From assembly GCA_900553065.1 (NCBI GenBank), contig USBZ01000045.1, positions 1 to 16,130 on the forward strand: a DNA stretch of 16,130 nt, in the 5' to 3' direction. Each line of letters begins with the position of its first letter. The stretch's first letter is position 1. A model generated the notes under the pieces. It was given only the letters and a program-made list of their open reading frames with translations. It had not been told where the DNA came from and did not search any database. The position numbers and the translations under genes were made by a program. The stretch is from an uncultured Desulfovibrio sp. (GTDB lineage: Bacteria; Desulfobacterota; Desulfovibrionia; Desulfovibrionales; Desulfovibrionaceae). Below are positions 6,646 to 14,700 of this stretch, piece by piece.

Positions 6646-7057
6646 GGAGCAGTGCCTCCTGCATGAGCTGTTTGCGGAACCCCACAATCACCTTGCCCCC
6701 GGGCACCAGAATGGTGGGGAAGGTTCCGCGAGGATTGTAGGTACGCACTTTTTCCATGAGATCGGAACGCTGCGAGCCGGAATACTCGTCCAGATAGATG
6801 ACGATGTAGTCCACATTGTTGGCATCAAGAAACTTTCTGGTGTTCTTGCAATGCTGGCAGGTGGTGAGGGCGTACATGATGGGCTTGGGGGAAATGGGAT
6901 TCATGCCGAGCGCGTACAGCTCCTGATCGCCCTGCGGCTCCTTCTCGCCGGAGGCGGCTCCGTCCTGAGAGTCGGAGTCTTTCTTCTTGAGCAGGAGAAC
7001 CGCGATGACGGCGATGACGACGACGGCGGCTATGATGACGGCAACGGTAGAGTTCAT
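6623..7057 (-). CDS. Membrane-anchored glutaredoxin-family protein
   Basis: This 144-residue protein has one N-terminal transmembrane helix (about 3-23) followed by KKK, which by the positive-inside rule puts the rest in the cytoplasm. A charged linker (24-50) leads to a glutaredoxin/thioredoxin fold at about 58-140. The active site is C67-Q-H-C70 and the cis-proline loop is T112-F113-P114, followed by GGKVIVGF. The ATG at 7057 is chosen for AAGGAG just upstream; the frame extends seven codons further without a site. It is the first gene of an operon whose second gene, the FTR homologue, overlaps its 3' end by 23 bases. The pairing suggests a ferredoxin-driven dithiol relay, with this protein as the partner reduced by the FTR homologue or as a regulator at the membrane. 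Confidence 0.88.
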   Translation of the reverse strand: MNSTVAVIIAAVVVIAVIAVLLLKKKDSDSQDGAASGEKEPQGDQELYALGMNPISPKPIMYALTTCQHCKNTRKFLDANNVDYIVIYLDEYSGSQRSDLMEKVRTYNPRGTFPTILVPGGKVIVGFRKQLMQEALLHDAGTTA

Positions 7058-7118
7058 GGGTATCTCCTTGCGGGGCATGCCTGTGTTCTGCTGGTGGAAA
7101 AAGTATGCTCCTTTTGTG

Positions 7119-7150
7119 AAAAAAAGCCAGAGCTAAAGCGCTTTTCTCTG
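7119..7150 (-). terminator. Putative terminator of the Rsm22-like gene
   Basis: On the minus strand CAGAG (7150-7146) pairs with CTCTG (7132-7128) around an inner AAAGCGCTTT, and is followed by GC and then seven T. It lies 26 bases past the Rsm22-like stop and upstream of the glutaredoxin gene. The outer stem is only five pairs with an internal bulge, so strength is uncertain. Confidence 0.55.
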
Positions 7151-7176
7151 CGGAAAGGAGCCTGGAAAACAGTTTT

Positions 7177-8670
7177 TCAGTCCTTTTTTCCGGTTTTTCC
7201 CGGTTTTTTACCTCTGACGGCGGAAGGTTTTCTTCTGTCCGGAGCGTGATCGCGCCGGCTCTCGCGCGGCTCTCTTCTCTCTCCGGAAGGACGGGAATAG
7301 CCGCCCTCGGAGCGGCGTCCGGCGGGGAAGGGACGGGGTCTGCCTTCGGCCACATGCGGGCGGCGGCCTTCCTCTTCAAGGGTGAGAATGACGGCGCGGG
7401 ACTTTCTGTCGCGTTCGGGGGTGGGATACGCCTGACAGAGGGCTCCGGCCGGAAGATGCGAGGAGGCCGGAATGAGGGCCAGTCCCAGCGGCGTGCAGGC
7501 ATAGCGCGCCCTTCCGGGATAGCCGGGAACCACGAAGGCGTCGGACACGATGCGCGCGGGCACGGCCGAGCGTCTGCGGGCCGGAGGCTGAGGCAGTTCC
7601 TCGCCTTCCTTCAGCTTTCTGAGAAGCACGAAGGAAAGGCTGATGGAATCCTTGTCGAGTCCCGCGCGGGCGGAAATGCCGCGCAGCTCTTCCGGGGCGT
7701 GCTCCGCCGGAGCGTTCACATGACACCAGGCCGTGGAGCGGCGGTCCAGCATGGGGCAGCCCACGCTGTGGGGGCAGGGAGAAAGCGGCATGAACAGCGG
7801 CGGCAGACCGAAATCCGACATATCGTCGTCTTCCATGTCGTCGTCATCGTACATGCGGCGACCGGCCTGTTCCTCGCGCAGGGCAAAGGCGGTGAGATCT
7901 TCGTATTCCGGTTCTTCCTCCACGCCGCCGAGCGCGCTCTTGCGCAGGTGCGCCACCATGCGGCCGCCCTGCCTCGTGCCGGGCTCCACGGAGAGAATCA
8001 GTCCGTCTTCGCCGAGCATGGTCCAGGCGCTTTCCAGAAGTTCGCGCATGCGGTCGGCCATCTGATGTCCGGGCCTTGCGCGGCGCTCTTCCATTTCGTT
8101 GAGCACGTTGCCCATGCTCATCATCCATACGCTGCCAGGCTTTGCGTACACCCGGCGCGGAGCCTGGGATACCGTGGCCCGCATGGTGCGTATGATCCAC
8201 GGGCTTTCGGGATCAAGCCCAGCGCGCATGCCTTCAAAAATGCTGCGGCCGAGTTCAAGAATGTGCGGCGTGGAATCGCTCGCCACGAGCGTGACGGGGC
8301 GGCGGCGCAGATCGGGGCGGGAAAGCCACAGCGCGAGCGGAAGCGTGAGCGGGCCGCTGCCCATGTCGAGAATGAGCGGCTCGTCGGGAATGCGTCCGAA
8401 GTTCATTCCCGGCAGAAGCGCGGAGAGCCGGACGAGGTTCCAGGGCAGAAAATAGCGCAGATAGGCCGAGGTCAGGCGGGGCGAGGTCCAGTAGGGGCGG
8501 CTCAGGCCGTCGCGGTCGGTGGTCAGCAGCGCGGAAAGATCGCGGCAGGCCGGGGCCAGATCGCGTTTCTGGGAGCCGTGCATGGGCATGACGTCGTCCA
8601 GAACGCGGAACAGATGGGCAAGCCCGCGGCGGGCGAAATTGTCGGGAGCGGAAAAGAGCGGTGTGATCAT
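7177..8670 (-). CDS. Rsm22/METTL17-family ribosomal small-subunit methyltransferase-like protein
   Basis: This 497-residue protein has a Rossmann-type SAM-binding motif LILDMGSGPLTLPLAL (99-114) and matches the Rsm22 family, which acts on or helps assemble the small ribosomal subunit. A cysteine set typical of the family, C299-P-H, C305-P, W-C316-H and C392, matches the pattern that binds a 4Fe-4S cluster in METTL17. Two additions stand out. One is an acidic stretch (about 250-286, including MYDDDDMEDDDMSD) just before the first cysteines. The other is a long basic, proline-rich, probably disordered tail (about 435-497) ending GKKPGKTGKKD, suited to RNA binding. The ATG at 8670 follows CAGGA at suitable spacing. 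It probably stands alone. Whether it still methylates RNA or acts as an assembly factor cannot be decided from sequence. Confidence 0.85.
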   Translation of the reverse strand: MITPLFSAPDNFARRGLAHLFRVLDDVMPMHGSQKRDLAPACRDLSALLTTDRDGLSRPYWTSPRLTSAYLRYFLPWNLVRLSALLPGMNFGRIPDEPLILDMGSGPLTLPLALWLSRPDLRRRPVTLVASDSTPHILELGRSIFEGMRAGLDPESPWIIRTMRATVSQAPRRVYAKPGSVWMMSMGNVLNEMEERRARPGHQMADRMRELLESAWTMLGEDGLILSVEPGTRQGGRMVAHLRKSALGGVEEEPEYEDLTAFALREEQAGRRMYDDDDMEDDDMSDFGLPPLFMPLSPCPHSVGCPMLDRRSTAWCHVNAPAEHAPEELRGISARAGLDKDSISLSFVLLRKLKEGEELPQPPARRRSAVPARIVSDAFVVPGYPGRARYACTPLGLALIPASSHLPAGALCQAYPTPERDRKSRAVILTLEEEGRRPHVAEGRPRPFPAGRRSEGGYSRPSGERREPRESRRDHAPDRRKPSAVRGKKPGKTGKKD

Positions 8671-8752
8671 GGAGCATCCTGTGCGGAATAGGGGGCAGGT
8701 ATGCGGAGAGGGTGGCGTAATCGCCGGGGAAAAGCAAGGTGAAAATGACGCG

Positions 8753-8794
8753 AAAGGGGCGGAACCCGCGTCGTGCGGATTCCGCCCCTTTTTT
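8753..8794. terminator. Strong hairpin terminator downstream of htpX
   Basis: AAAGGGGCGGAA (8753-8764) and TTCCGCCCCTTT (8780-8791) form a perfect 12-bp stem. It lies 15 bases past the htpX stop. The longer T-run is on the plus-strand side (six T), while the minus strand, the direction of htpX, has three. It may work in both directions, but the only neighbour ending here is htpX. Confidence 0.75.
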
Positions 8795-8808
8795 AATGTG
8801 CATGGTTA

Positions 8809-9669
8809 TCAGCCGGGATAGCGTCCGGTATGGGCCATTTCCTGAAGATTGGCGATGCGCTCCTCCATGGGAGGATGCGTGCTGAACATGCGGCGCAGGC
8901 TGTCGCCGGTGAGCGGAGACACGATGAACATGTTTTCCGTGGCGGGGTTGGCCTGCATGGCAATGTGGCGGCTGTAGGCATCGAGATTGTTCAGGGCTCC
9001 GGCAAGCGCCAGAGGATCGGCGCAGTAGGAGGCGCCTGCGGCGTCGGCCATGTATTCGCGGCGGCGGGAAATGGCCATCTGAATGAGGGTGGCGGCCAGC
9101 GGGCCGAGTATCATCATGGCGATGGCTCCCAGAGGATTGCTGTTGCCTTCCTCGTCGCGCGCGCCGCCGAAGAGCATGGAGAACTGCAGCATGTTGGCGA
9201 TGGCCGTGATGGCCGAGGCCAGCACGCCCGCCACGGTCTGGATGAGAATGTCGCGGTGGGCGATGTGCGCCATTTCATGCGCCAGCACGCCGCGCAGCTG
9301 TTCGGGCGGCAACAGGTGCATGATGCCCTGCGTTACGGCGATGATGCCGTGTTCCGGATCGCGTCCGGTGGCAAAGGCGTTGGGCGCTTCCTGAGGCACG
9401 ATGAACAGACGAGGCTTGGGTACGCCCGCTCTCTGCGCCAGTTCCTCCACCATCTGATGCACCATGGGCGCGTCTTCCGGAGCAAGCTCCTGAGCGCGGT
9501 ACATGGAAAGCACTATCTTGTCTGAGAACCAGAAGCTTCCGATGTTCATGATGACGGCGAAGATGAGGGCGATGACGATGCCCTGTCTTCCGCCGAGGGC
9601 GCTGCCCATGACGATGAGAACGGCGGAAAGGCCGGCCATGAGCAGAAGGGTCTTGAGTTGGCTGGTCAT
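8809..9669 (-). CDS. htpX: Membrane zinc metalloprotease HtpX
   Basis: This 286-residue M48-family inner-membrane protease degrades damaged or misfolded membrane proteins. The N-terminal hydrophobic pair is at about 8-25 and 30-48. The zinc motif HEMAH is at 131-135, with the third ligand E205 in RREYMADA. Two further hydrophobic segments lie at about 143-167 and 180-200. Length and layout match HtpX. The ATG at 9669 is chosen over an in-frame GTG at 9675 because the AGGAG ribosome binding site overlaps the GTG. The leader carries a promoter candidate (9711-9739) and a 23-bp near-palindrome at the expected transcription start, which suggests local repression. A terminator follows the gene, so it is probably monocistronic. 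Confidence 0.96.
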   Translation of the reverse strand: MTSQLKTLLLMAGLSAVLIVMGSALGGRQGIVIALIFAVIMNIGSFWFSDKIVLSMYRAQELAPEDAPMVHQMVEELAQRAGVPKPRLFIVPQEAPNAFATGRDPEHGIIAVTQGIMHLLPPEQLRGVLAHEMAHIAHRDILIQTVAGVLASAITAIANMLQFSMLFGGARDEEGNSNPLGAIAMMILGPLAATLIQMAISRRREYMADAAGASYCADPLALAGALNNLDAYSRHIAMQANPATENMFIVSPLTGDSLRRMFSTHPPMEERIANLQEMAHTGRYPG

Positions 9670-9684
9670 AGTCACTCCTGAAGT

Positions 9685-9707
9685 TGACAGGTCTTGAAGG
9701 CCTGTCA
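9685..9707. promoter_or_regulatory. 23-bp near-palindrome at the htpX transcription start, candidate operator
   Basis: Arms TGACAGGTCTT (9685-9695) and AAGGCCTGTCA (9697-9707) are symmetric at 10 of 11 positions about a central G; the exception forms a T-G pair. It begins four bases downstream of the predicted -10 box and ends ten bases before the AGGAG site. As DNA it is a repressor-operator candidate; as RNA it forms a hairpin just ahead of the ribosome binding site. Confidence 0.55.
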
Positions 9708-9710
9708 GGA

Positions 9711-9739
9711 AGAATAATCACGCTTTTGCCCTCTGCCAA
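9711..9739 (-). promoter_or_regulatory. Candidate promoter of htpX
   Basis: On the minus strand TTGGCA (9739-9734) and TATTCT (9716-9711) are separated by 17 bases. The -35 box matches 5 of 6 consensus bases and the -10 box 4 of 6. The predicted start of transcription falls within the near-palindrome at 9685-9707. Confidence 0.5.
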
Positions 9740-9776
9740 GGGGCGGAATGCTTGCAAATTGTTGCAGATGCCGGAA

Positions 9777-10610
9777 TCAGTCGCTGAAAGGCACGGCCGT
9801 CACGGTTCCCTGCCGGAACACGAGGCTTTCCTTCCAGCCTGCGGCAGCGGCGTAGCGGGCCAGCTCTTCAAAATTCCAGGCGACCTGCTCGGTGGCGTGG
9901 CTGTCGGAAGCAAAGGTGATGGGCAGGTCGAGATGCCGGGCAAGCTGCAGAATCTTCGGACCGGGATAGATTTCCCGGCAGCGCTTCCGCAGTCCGGCGG
10001 AGGAAATTTCCATGGCCATGCCCGCGTCGCGTACGGCCGTGAGCGCGTCGCCCACAAGATCCATGCTTCCCGGCATGTCCAGCCAGCGGCGGAAATCCTC
10101 CACGGAAAAGATCTTGATGAGGTCGGGATGCGCCACGATCTGGAAAAGACGCGTTTCGGCCATGCGCTTCATGGTGCGGTAGTAGCGGGCGTAGAGTTCG
10201 CAGCGCTCCTCAAAGGAGAGGGGAGCCCAGTCGTCGGAGGAGGAGTCGAAGCCCCAGCGGCCGAGAAAATGGATGCCGCCGATGAGATAGTCGTAGGGCC
10301 GCTCTTGCGTCATGCTGCGGATATAGGGAACTTCCTCTTCCAGCCAGTCCACTTCCAGACCGAGCAGCACGGTGATGCCCTTTTCCTGCTGTTCCTCCCG
10401 AAGCTGCGAAACCTCGGCAATGTAGTCGTCGAAGGTGGCGGCCAGATGCGCGCGGTACTCTTCGGGGTAGTCGTAGCCTTCGGGGCGCGGGGAATGTTCG
10501 GAAAATCCCTGCACGAGAAGGCCCCGGGCCTGTCCGGCCTCGAACATCTGACGAACGCTGTCCCGGGCATGGGAGTGATTGGTATGGGTATGAAGATCGA
10601 CGCGTATCAT
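9777..10610 (-). CDS. PHP-family histidinol-phosphatase (HisK type)
   Basis: This 277-residue PHP-fold metallophosphatase would catalyse the penultimate step of histidine synthesis if the assignment is right. Metal ligands expected for the family are all visible: H7 and H9 (DLHTHTNHSHARD), H39 (SEHS), E86 (GLEVDW), H114 (GIHFLG), H161 (AHPDLIK), E201 (EISSAG), and D236 and H238 (ASDSH). Length fits HisK. The ATG at 10610 follows AGGAA at good spacing, and a promoter candidate lies at 10647-10675. No other histidine gene is in the window, so a related phosphatase with another substrate is possible. It is followed on the same strand, after 107 bases, by htpX with its own promoter candidate. Confidence 0.88.
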   Translation of the reverse strand: MIRVDLHTHTNHSHARDSVRQMFEAGQARGLLVQGFSEHSPRPEGYDYPEEYRAHLAATFDDYIAEVSQLREEQQEKGITVLLGLEVDWLEEEVPYIRSMTQERPYDYLIGGIHFLGRWGFDSSSDDWAPLSFEERCELYARYYRTMKRMAETRLFQIVAHPDLIKIFSVEDFRRWLDMPGSMDLVGDALTAVRDAGMAMEISSAGLRKRCREIYPGPKILQLARHLDLPITFASDSHATEQVAWNFEELARYAAAAGWKESLVFRQGTVTAVPFSD

Positions 10611-10646
10611 GGCATGCTTCCTGTAGCGCTGAAGGTGAAGGGCATG

Positions 10647-10675
10647 ATGATAGCGCAGGAGCTTCTCCCCCGCAA
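10647..10675 (-). promoter_or_regulatory. Candidate promoter of the PHP phosphatase gene
   Basis: On the minus strand TTGCGG (10675-10670) and TATCAT (10652-10647) are separated by 17 bases, with the -10 box 36 bases upstream of the start codon. The -10 box matches 5 of 6 consensus bases. Confidence 0.5.
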
Positions 10676-10728
10676 TCTCCGCGCCCGGCTCAGGCGTGCT
10701 CCGCTTCGCTCCGGGCGTGAGTTTCCTG

Positions 10729-10750
10729 CCTCTGCCGCAGAGGTGTTTTT
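10729..10750 (+). terminator. Orphan terminator-like hairpin on the plus strand
   Basis: CCTCTGC (10729-10735) and GCAGAGG (10737-10743) form a stem followed by TG and five T. No plus-strand gene precedes it. A second stem, CGCCCGG (10682-10688) with CCGGGCG (10711-10717), lies just upstream. It could end a small RNA or antisense transcript, or block read-through toward the small ORF at 10860. Confidence 0.45.
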
Positions 10751-10773
10751 ATTGGGAAGAGTGCGTTCTTTCC

Positions 10774-10802
10774 TTGCATAAAGGCCCGCTTGCGCGTATG
10801 AT
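10774..10802 (+). promoter_or_regulatory. Candidate promoter of the 31-codon membrane peptide gene
   Basis: TTGCAT (10774-10779) and TATGAT (10797-10802) are separated by 17 bases. The -10 box matches 5 of 6 consensus bases. The predicted leader is about 50 bases and contains a short CCGCC/GGCGG hairpin. Confidence 0.5.
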
Positions 10803-10859
10803 GAAGAAGTATTGTCCGCCTTCATGGGGCGGCTTCCCCTTCAAGCCCAGGAGAGCGTC

Positions 10860-10955
10860 ATGGACTTTCTTTTCTTTTTCATCGGCCTTATCTCGGTGAT
10901 CTGCGCCCTCACCTACATCAAGAAGAGTTCTCCCAACCGTCGTCATCATCATTGA
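10860..10955 (+). CDS. 31-residue single-span membrane peptide
   Basis: This ATG-started frame of 31 codons ends in TGA. AGGAG lies six bases upstream. Residues 1-20 (MDFLFFFIGLISVICALTYI) form one hydrophobic helix, and the tail is short and basic: KKSSPN, RR and three His. A promoter candidate precedes it (10774-10802) and a perfect-stem terminator follows (11002-11032), so it has the signals of an independent gene. By the positive-inside rule the basic tail is cytoplasmic. I do not recognise the family. Small proteins of this shape often regulate a membrane complex, but nothing here identifies a partner. Confidence 0.7.
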   Translation: MDFLFFFIGLISVICALTYIKKSSPNRRHHH

Positions 10956-11001
10956 TGCCGCGGGAAGCGGAAGAAGCTTCCTGTTCCGAAAAGTCATAGT
11001 C

Positions 11002-11032
11002 CGGCAGAACCCGGGTTCTGCCGTCTTGTTTG
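11002..11032 (+). terminator. Rho-independent terminator of the small membrane peptide gene
   Basis: CGGCAGAACCC (11002-11012) is followed at once by its exact reverse complement (11013-11023), making a 22-bp perfect palindrome, then TCTTGTTTG. It lies 46 bases past the small ORF and 83 bases before trmL. Confidence 0.75.
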
Positions 11033-11115
11033 ACGTCCGCGCTTAACGGCCCGGGCGTTTTTCTTTCGTCTTTTCTCCGCCGGGCGCTCCCATGCGCTCG
11101 GGCAGGCCCGACTCC

Positions 11116-11577
11116 ATGCTGCATATCGTTCTGTATCATCCCGAGATTCCGCCGAACACCGGCAACATCGCCAGACTGTGCGCGGGTACGGAAACCCGCC
11201 TTCATCTTATCGAGCCTCTGGGCTTTTGCATCGACGATCGGCATCTTCGCCGGGCCGGACTTGATTACTGGCCTCATGTGGACGTGACGGTCTGGCCTGC
11301 GCTTGAGGCCTATCTTCAGGCGGACGGCGCGGGACGTCGTCTGGTGTCCACCAGCGCGCGGCACGGCGAGAGCGTGCAGCATTTTTCCTTTACGCCGCAG
11401 GACAGCCTGCTCTTCGGACCGGAATCCTCCGGACTTCCCGAAAGCGTGCAGGCGCTGGCCGCCGCCCATGTGCGCATTCCCGTGAAGGACTGCATACGCA
11501 GTCTTAATCTGTCCACGTCGGCGGGCATCATTCTCTACGCGGCTCTTTCCTCTCTGAATGCTCTGGAGAACTGGTAG
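11116..11577 (+). CDS. trmL: tRNA (cytidine(34)-2'-O)-methyltransferase TrmL
   Basis: This 153-residue SPOUT-class enzyme uses SAM to 2'-O-methylate the wobble base of certain leucine tRNAs. Family blocks seen are HPEIPPNTGNIARLCAGT (8-25), HLIEPLGF (30-37), LDYW (49-52), the knot motif LLFGPESSGLP (98-108) and SLNLSTSAGIILYA (129-142). Length matches the family. The ATG at 11116 is chosen because homologues begin Met-Leu-x-Ile-Val-Leu; an in-frame ATG at 11092 would add eight unlike residues. The ribosome binding site is weak (GGGCAGG). A terminator separates it from the upstream small gene, and I saw no clear promoter in the gap. Confidence 0.95.
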   Translation: MLHIVLYHPEIPPNTGNIARLCAGTETRLHLIEPLGFCIDDRHLRRAGLDYWPHVDVTVWPALEAYLQADGAGRRLVSTSARHGESVQHFSFTPQDSLLFGPESSGLPESVQALAAAHVRIPVKDCIRSLNLSTSAGIILYAALSSLNALENW

Positions 11578-11593
11578 GACGTTGCGCAGGCGT

Positions 11594-11640
11594 GGCGGCT
11601 GAATCCGCCCCCCGCGTCATGAGGAGTCTCCGCGGCGGGG
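11594..11640. other. GC-rich hairpins between convergent genes
   Basis: GGCGG (11594-11598) pairs with CCGCC (11605-11609), and CCCCGC (11610-11615) pairs with GCGGGG (11635-11640). They lie in the 164-base gap between trmL (plus) and the large minus-strand gene, but no T-run follows on either strand. A transcription-ending role is only a guess. Confidence 0.3.
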
Positions 11641-11741
11641 CAGGGCGACGGTCGAACGAGGGCAGACCGCCTTCGGGCATCGCCTGAAAGCGGTTCGCTG
11701 CGGCGACGACGCAGGGCAGGAGGGCTGTTTGTTTCGGATGC

Positions 11742-14700
11742 CTAGCGGTTCTTGTCAGCTTCGGGCGGTATGCACACGGCCTTCATCCGTTGCAGGTATT
11801 CTTCGTTTCTGGCCAGATAGAAGGAAAGAGGCGCGGCGAAGTTCCGCCCCACGAGTCCGTTCACGAGCAGCTGGCTGACTTCCTTTTCCAGCATGAGAAT
11901 CTGCTGCATGCGCAGAAGCACCTTGCGTTCGCTCCGGGAGTAGCGCTGCAGAAGAATGTCGAGCGCGTAGTTGGCGCGCGGCTGGTAGAACCAGAAATAC
12001 ATAAGATCGAGCGCGTTGATGACCATGCTGACCCACAGGCGCGGATCAATGCTCTTCAGCGTTTTGGGCAGCACGTCGGGGCGGTCGAGCAGCGTCATAA
12101 CGTTCTTTTCCGGGAACAGCTCCTCAAGCTTGCCGTAGAGCGCCAGCGCTTCATGCAGGCGGCTGCTGTAGTCCACCATGCGTCTGCGGATGTTGCGTTC
12201 CCGGTCGGCTATGCCGTCGACGATGCCGATGACGGTATCCGAGGCCAGCTTGACCACGAACACGGAAAAGGCTGCGAGCACGGCAGGATCGCCGCCCGAC
12301 GCGGAAATGCCGAGCGTCAGCACGGCGTGCAGGAAAAGGGCCAGCGGCAGAGACAGCACGGTGCAGGCGATGTCCGCCAGAATGCTTTTTGTGGAAAAGC
12401 CCCGCAGAAGATGGGCGAACACCTTGAAAATGCCGCATCCGGCCATGAGCGCGGAGTAGGTGATCACAGGAGCGTTGACGGCGTTGATGCCCATGCCCTG
12501 TTCCAGTATGCGCCATCGCAGCAGAGGCTCGAGCAGAACGACGGAGAGTCCGTTGTACATGAGCGACACATAAAGCGCCGACCAGCTGACGTAGCTTTTC
12601 CAGTGCAGCACCGACGAGCGGTGAAGTCCGCCGCTGCCGAGCACGGCCTGCAGAATGTTGCGAAGGCCGGAAATAAGGAACCACAGGGGCGCGCCGAGCC
12701 AGGCCAGCCAGCCCGTCTGGGTGCAGAGGAAGGCCAGACAGGCGGGAATGAAGCCCGCAAGAACGCGCAGGGTGTTGGCCAGAGCCGTGTTGACGTAGTG
12801 GCAGGCCTCTCCCAGACGCTGCGTTTCTTTCGGCGCGGGCATGAAGCCGTTGGTCATGTGGGACTCCGTGCCGCCGAGCGTGATGATGTTGCCGCGGATG
12901 GAGCCGACGTCGGCCGTGGCTATGGAACAGTTGCCGCTGTTGCACACGATGGTGTTTTCCGACACGGGGATCCACTCCGTGTGGCGGCTCTGCCCGAAGT
13001 GCCGCAGACCGGGAATCCTGCGCAGCGCCGAGGCCAGCCGGGAGGGTTCTTCGTCCGGGGCGTCGGAACTGTAGGTGACCTGTTCCAGAAGCTCCGTGCG
13101 CAGGGGAAGAAGCAGGTGGGCGGAGCGGCCCGGATCGTTCAGTTCCCTGCGGGCGCGCAGCGGCAGGGTTTCCGGGTAGGCGAGTCCCATGCCGTAGCGG
13201 TGGCCCGGGCGGCTCGTGGAATCGGTGCCCATGGTGGCGCGCAGCTTGGCCGTCTGGTAGTAGCCGCAGAGCACGGGAATGTTCTGAAGAATGATGCGCA
13301 GCTTGCGTATCCGCGGGGAGCGGGAGGCGTCGGCGGAGTGGATCATGGCGCTGCCGCGGGGCGTGCTGAAGCTTTCGTCTTCGGAAAGATCGGTGAAGGC
13401 ATCCGGCGCGGCATCCCTCAGCATGGCGATGATGAGCTGCTTGAGCATCGGAACGCTGCCGGCATTGATGGCCCGCTGCAGCTCGTTGATGGCCTGCAGG
13501 TGTTCCATGTCGCCGTTCTGCCAGTCCTTCAGGTTGAACAGCTCCAGATGCGTGATGCGGCCCTGGCAGTCCCAGAGCAGATTGAGCACGTCTTCGGAGT
13601 TGAGGCCTGCCAGATTCAGCGTGATGCGGCAGCCGCTCTTCAGATCGCACAGGCGGGTGAGAAGGTGCAGGGGCGTCTGATTCAGAAGATCCGGGCAGTC
13701 CGCCGATTCGCAGGAGTTCTGCAGGGCGGCAGTTTCCGGGAACAGTTCGGGATCGTTCAGGCGGGCGAGCACGGTTTCGGTCGTGAAGGCGTCCAGCTCT
13801 TCGAGGTCGTGCAGAAGGACGAATCTGTCTTCGTCGCTGTTGGCGGGATCCTCGATCTGCGCACGCAGGGCGGCGGCGCGCTCTTCCATGAGGGGGAACA
13901 GCTTCTTGTGGATGAACTCCGCCAGATGCAGAAGCGACGCCTGTCCGTAGCCCACGAAAAGCATGAACTCATGCGGATCGAGGCTTTCCGGCATGGCATG
14001 CAGAAGCGGCACCAGACGCTGACGCTCCACGGCGTTCCAGTAATCGAGTATGCGCATGATGCGTTTTTCCAGCCAGCGCGTGGCGGCCCGGCCTTCGTTC
14101 ATCAGGGTGGACATGGCCGGGGTGGACAGAAAGGCGATGAAGTCTTCGTCGTTGGTGAAGCCGCGGGGAATCCAGATGAGATCCACGAGACGGCCCATGT
14201 ACGGCGCATGGAAAAGCAGGCCTATGCGCACGGTGATGCCCATGATTCTGGCGGCGCGGATCAGTTCGCTTGCGGCTTCCGGGGAAACGTAGTTGTAGTA
14301 GATGACCGTGAGCGACCGTATGCCCTTGAGCCAGGCGTCCATGATGAGATGCGTGGCGTTCTTGCGGCCCTTGGTGTTGGCGTCGTGCACATGGTTGTCG
14401 AACACGGCCTGATTCCAGTCTTCGGGCATTTCCAGCATGTAGTAGCGGTGCAGAAGCCTGCGCACCACGGCATGACGGCCGCCTGCCGCCTGCCGGAAGT
14501 CATGCGCCAGACGCAGCTGCGTTTCAAAGTCGCCGTGAGCGCGCACAAGTTCCTTCATGAGCTGAACCAGAACGCGTCCCGTATTGATGCGAAGGGATGT
14601 GCGCGCCATGACCAGCACTTCGTCGCGCAGGGCGGTGAGGGCTTCGATTCTGTCGTCGGCCTGCCCCTGGGCGAGCGTGTCGAGCAGACGCAGCACGGCC

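Noticed and set aside
7246..8691. Plus-strand open frame of 481 codons
   Set aside because: It is antisense to the Rsm22-like gene, which has clear SAM-binding and cysteine motifs. The antisense translation has none.
9670..9675. GTG start of htpX at 9675
   Set aside because: The GTG overlaps the AGGAG ribosome binding site, so the ATG at 9669 is the usable start.
9684..10781. Plus-strand open frame of 365 codons
   Set aside because: It is antisense to the PHP phosphatase, whose metal ligands are all present on the minus strand.
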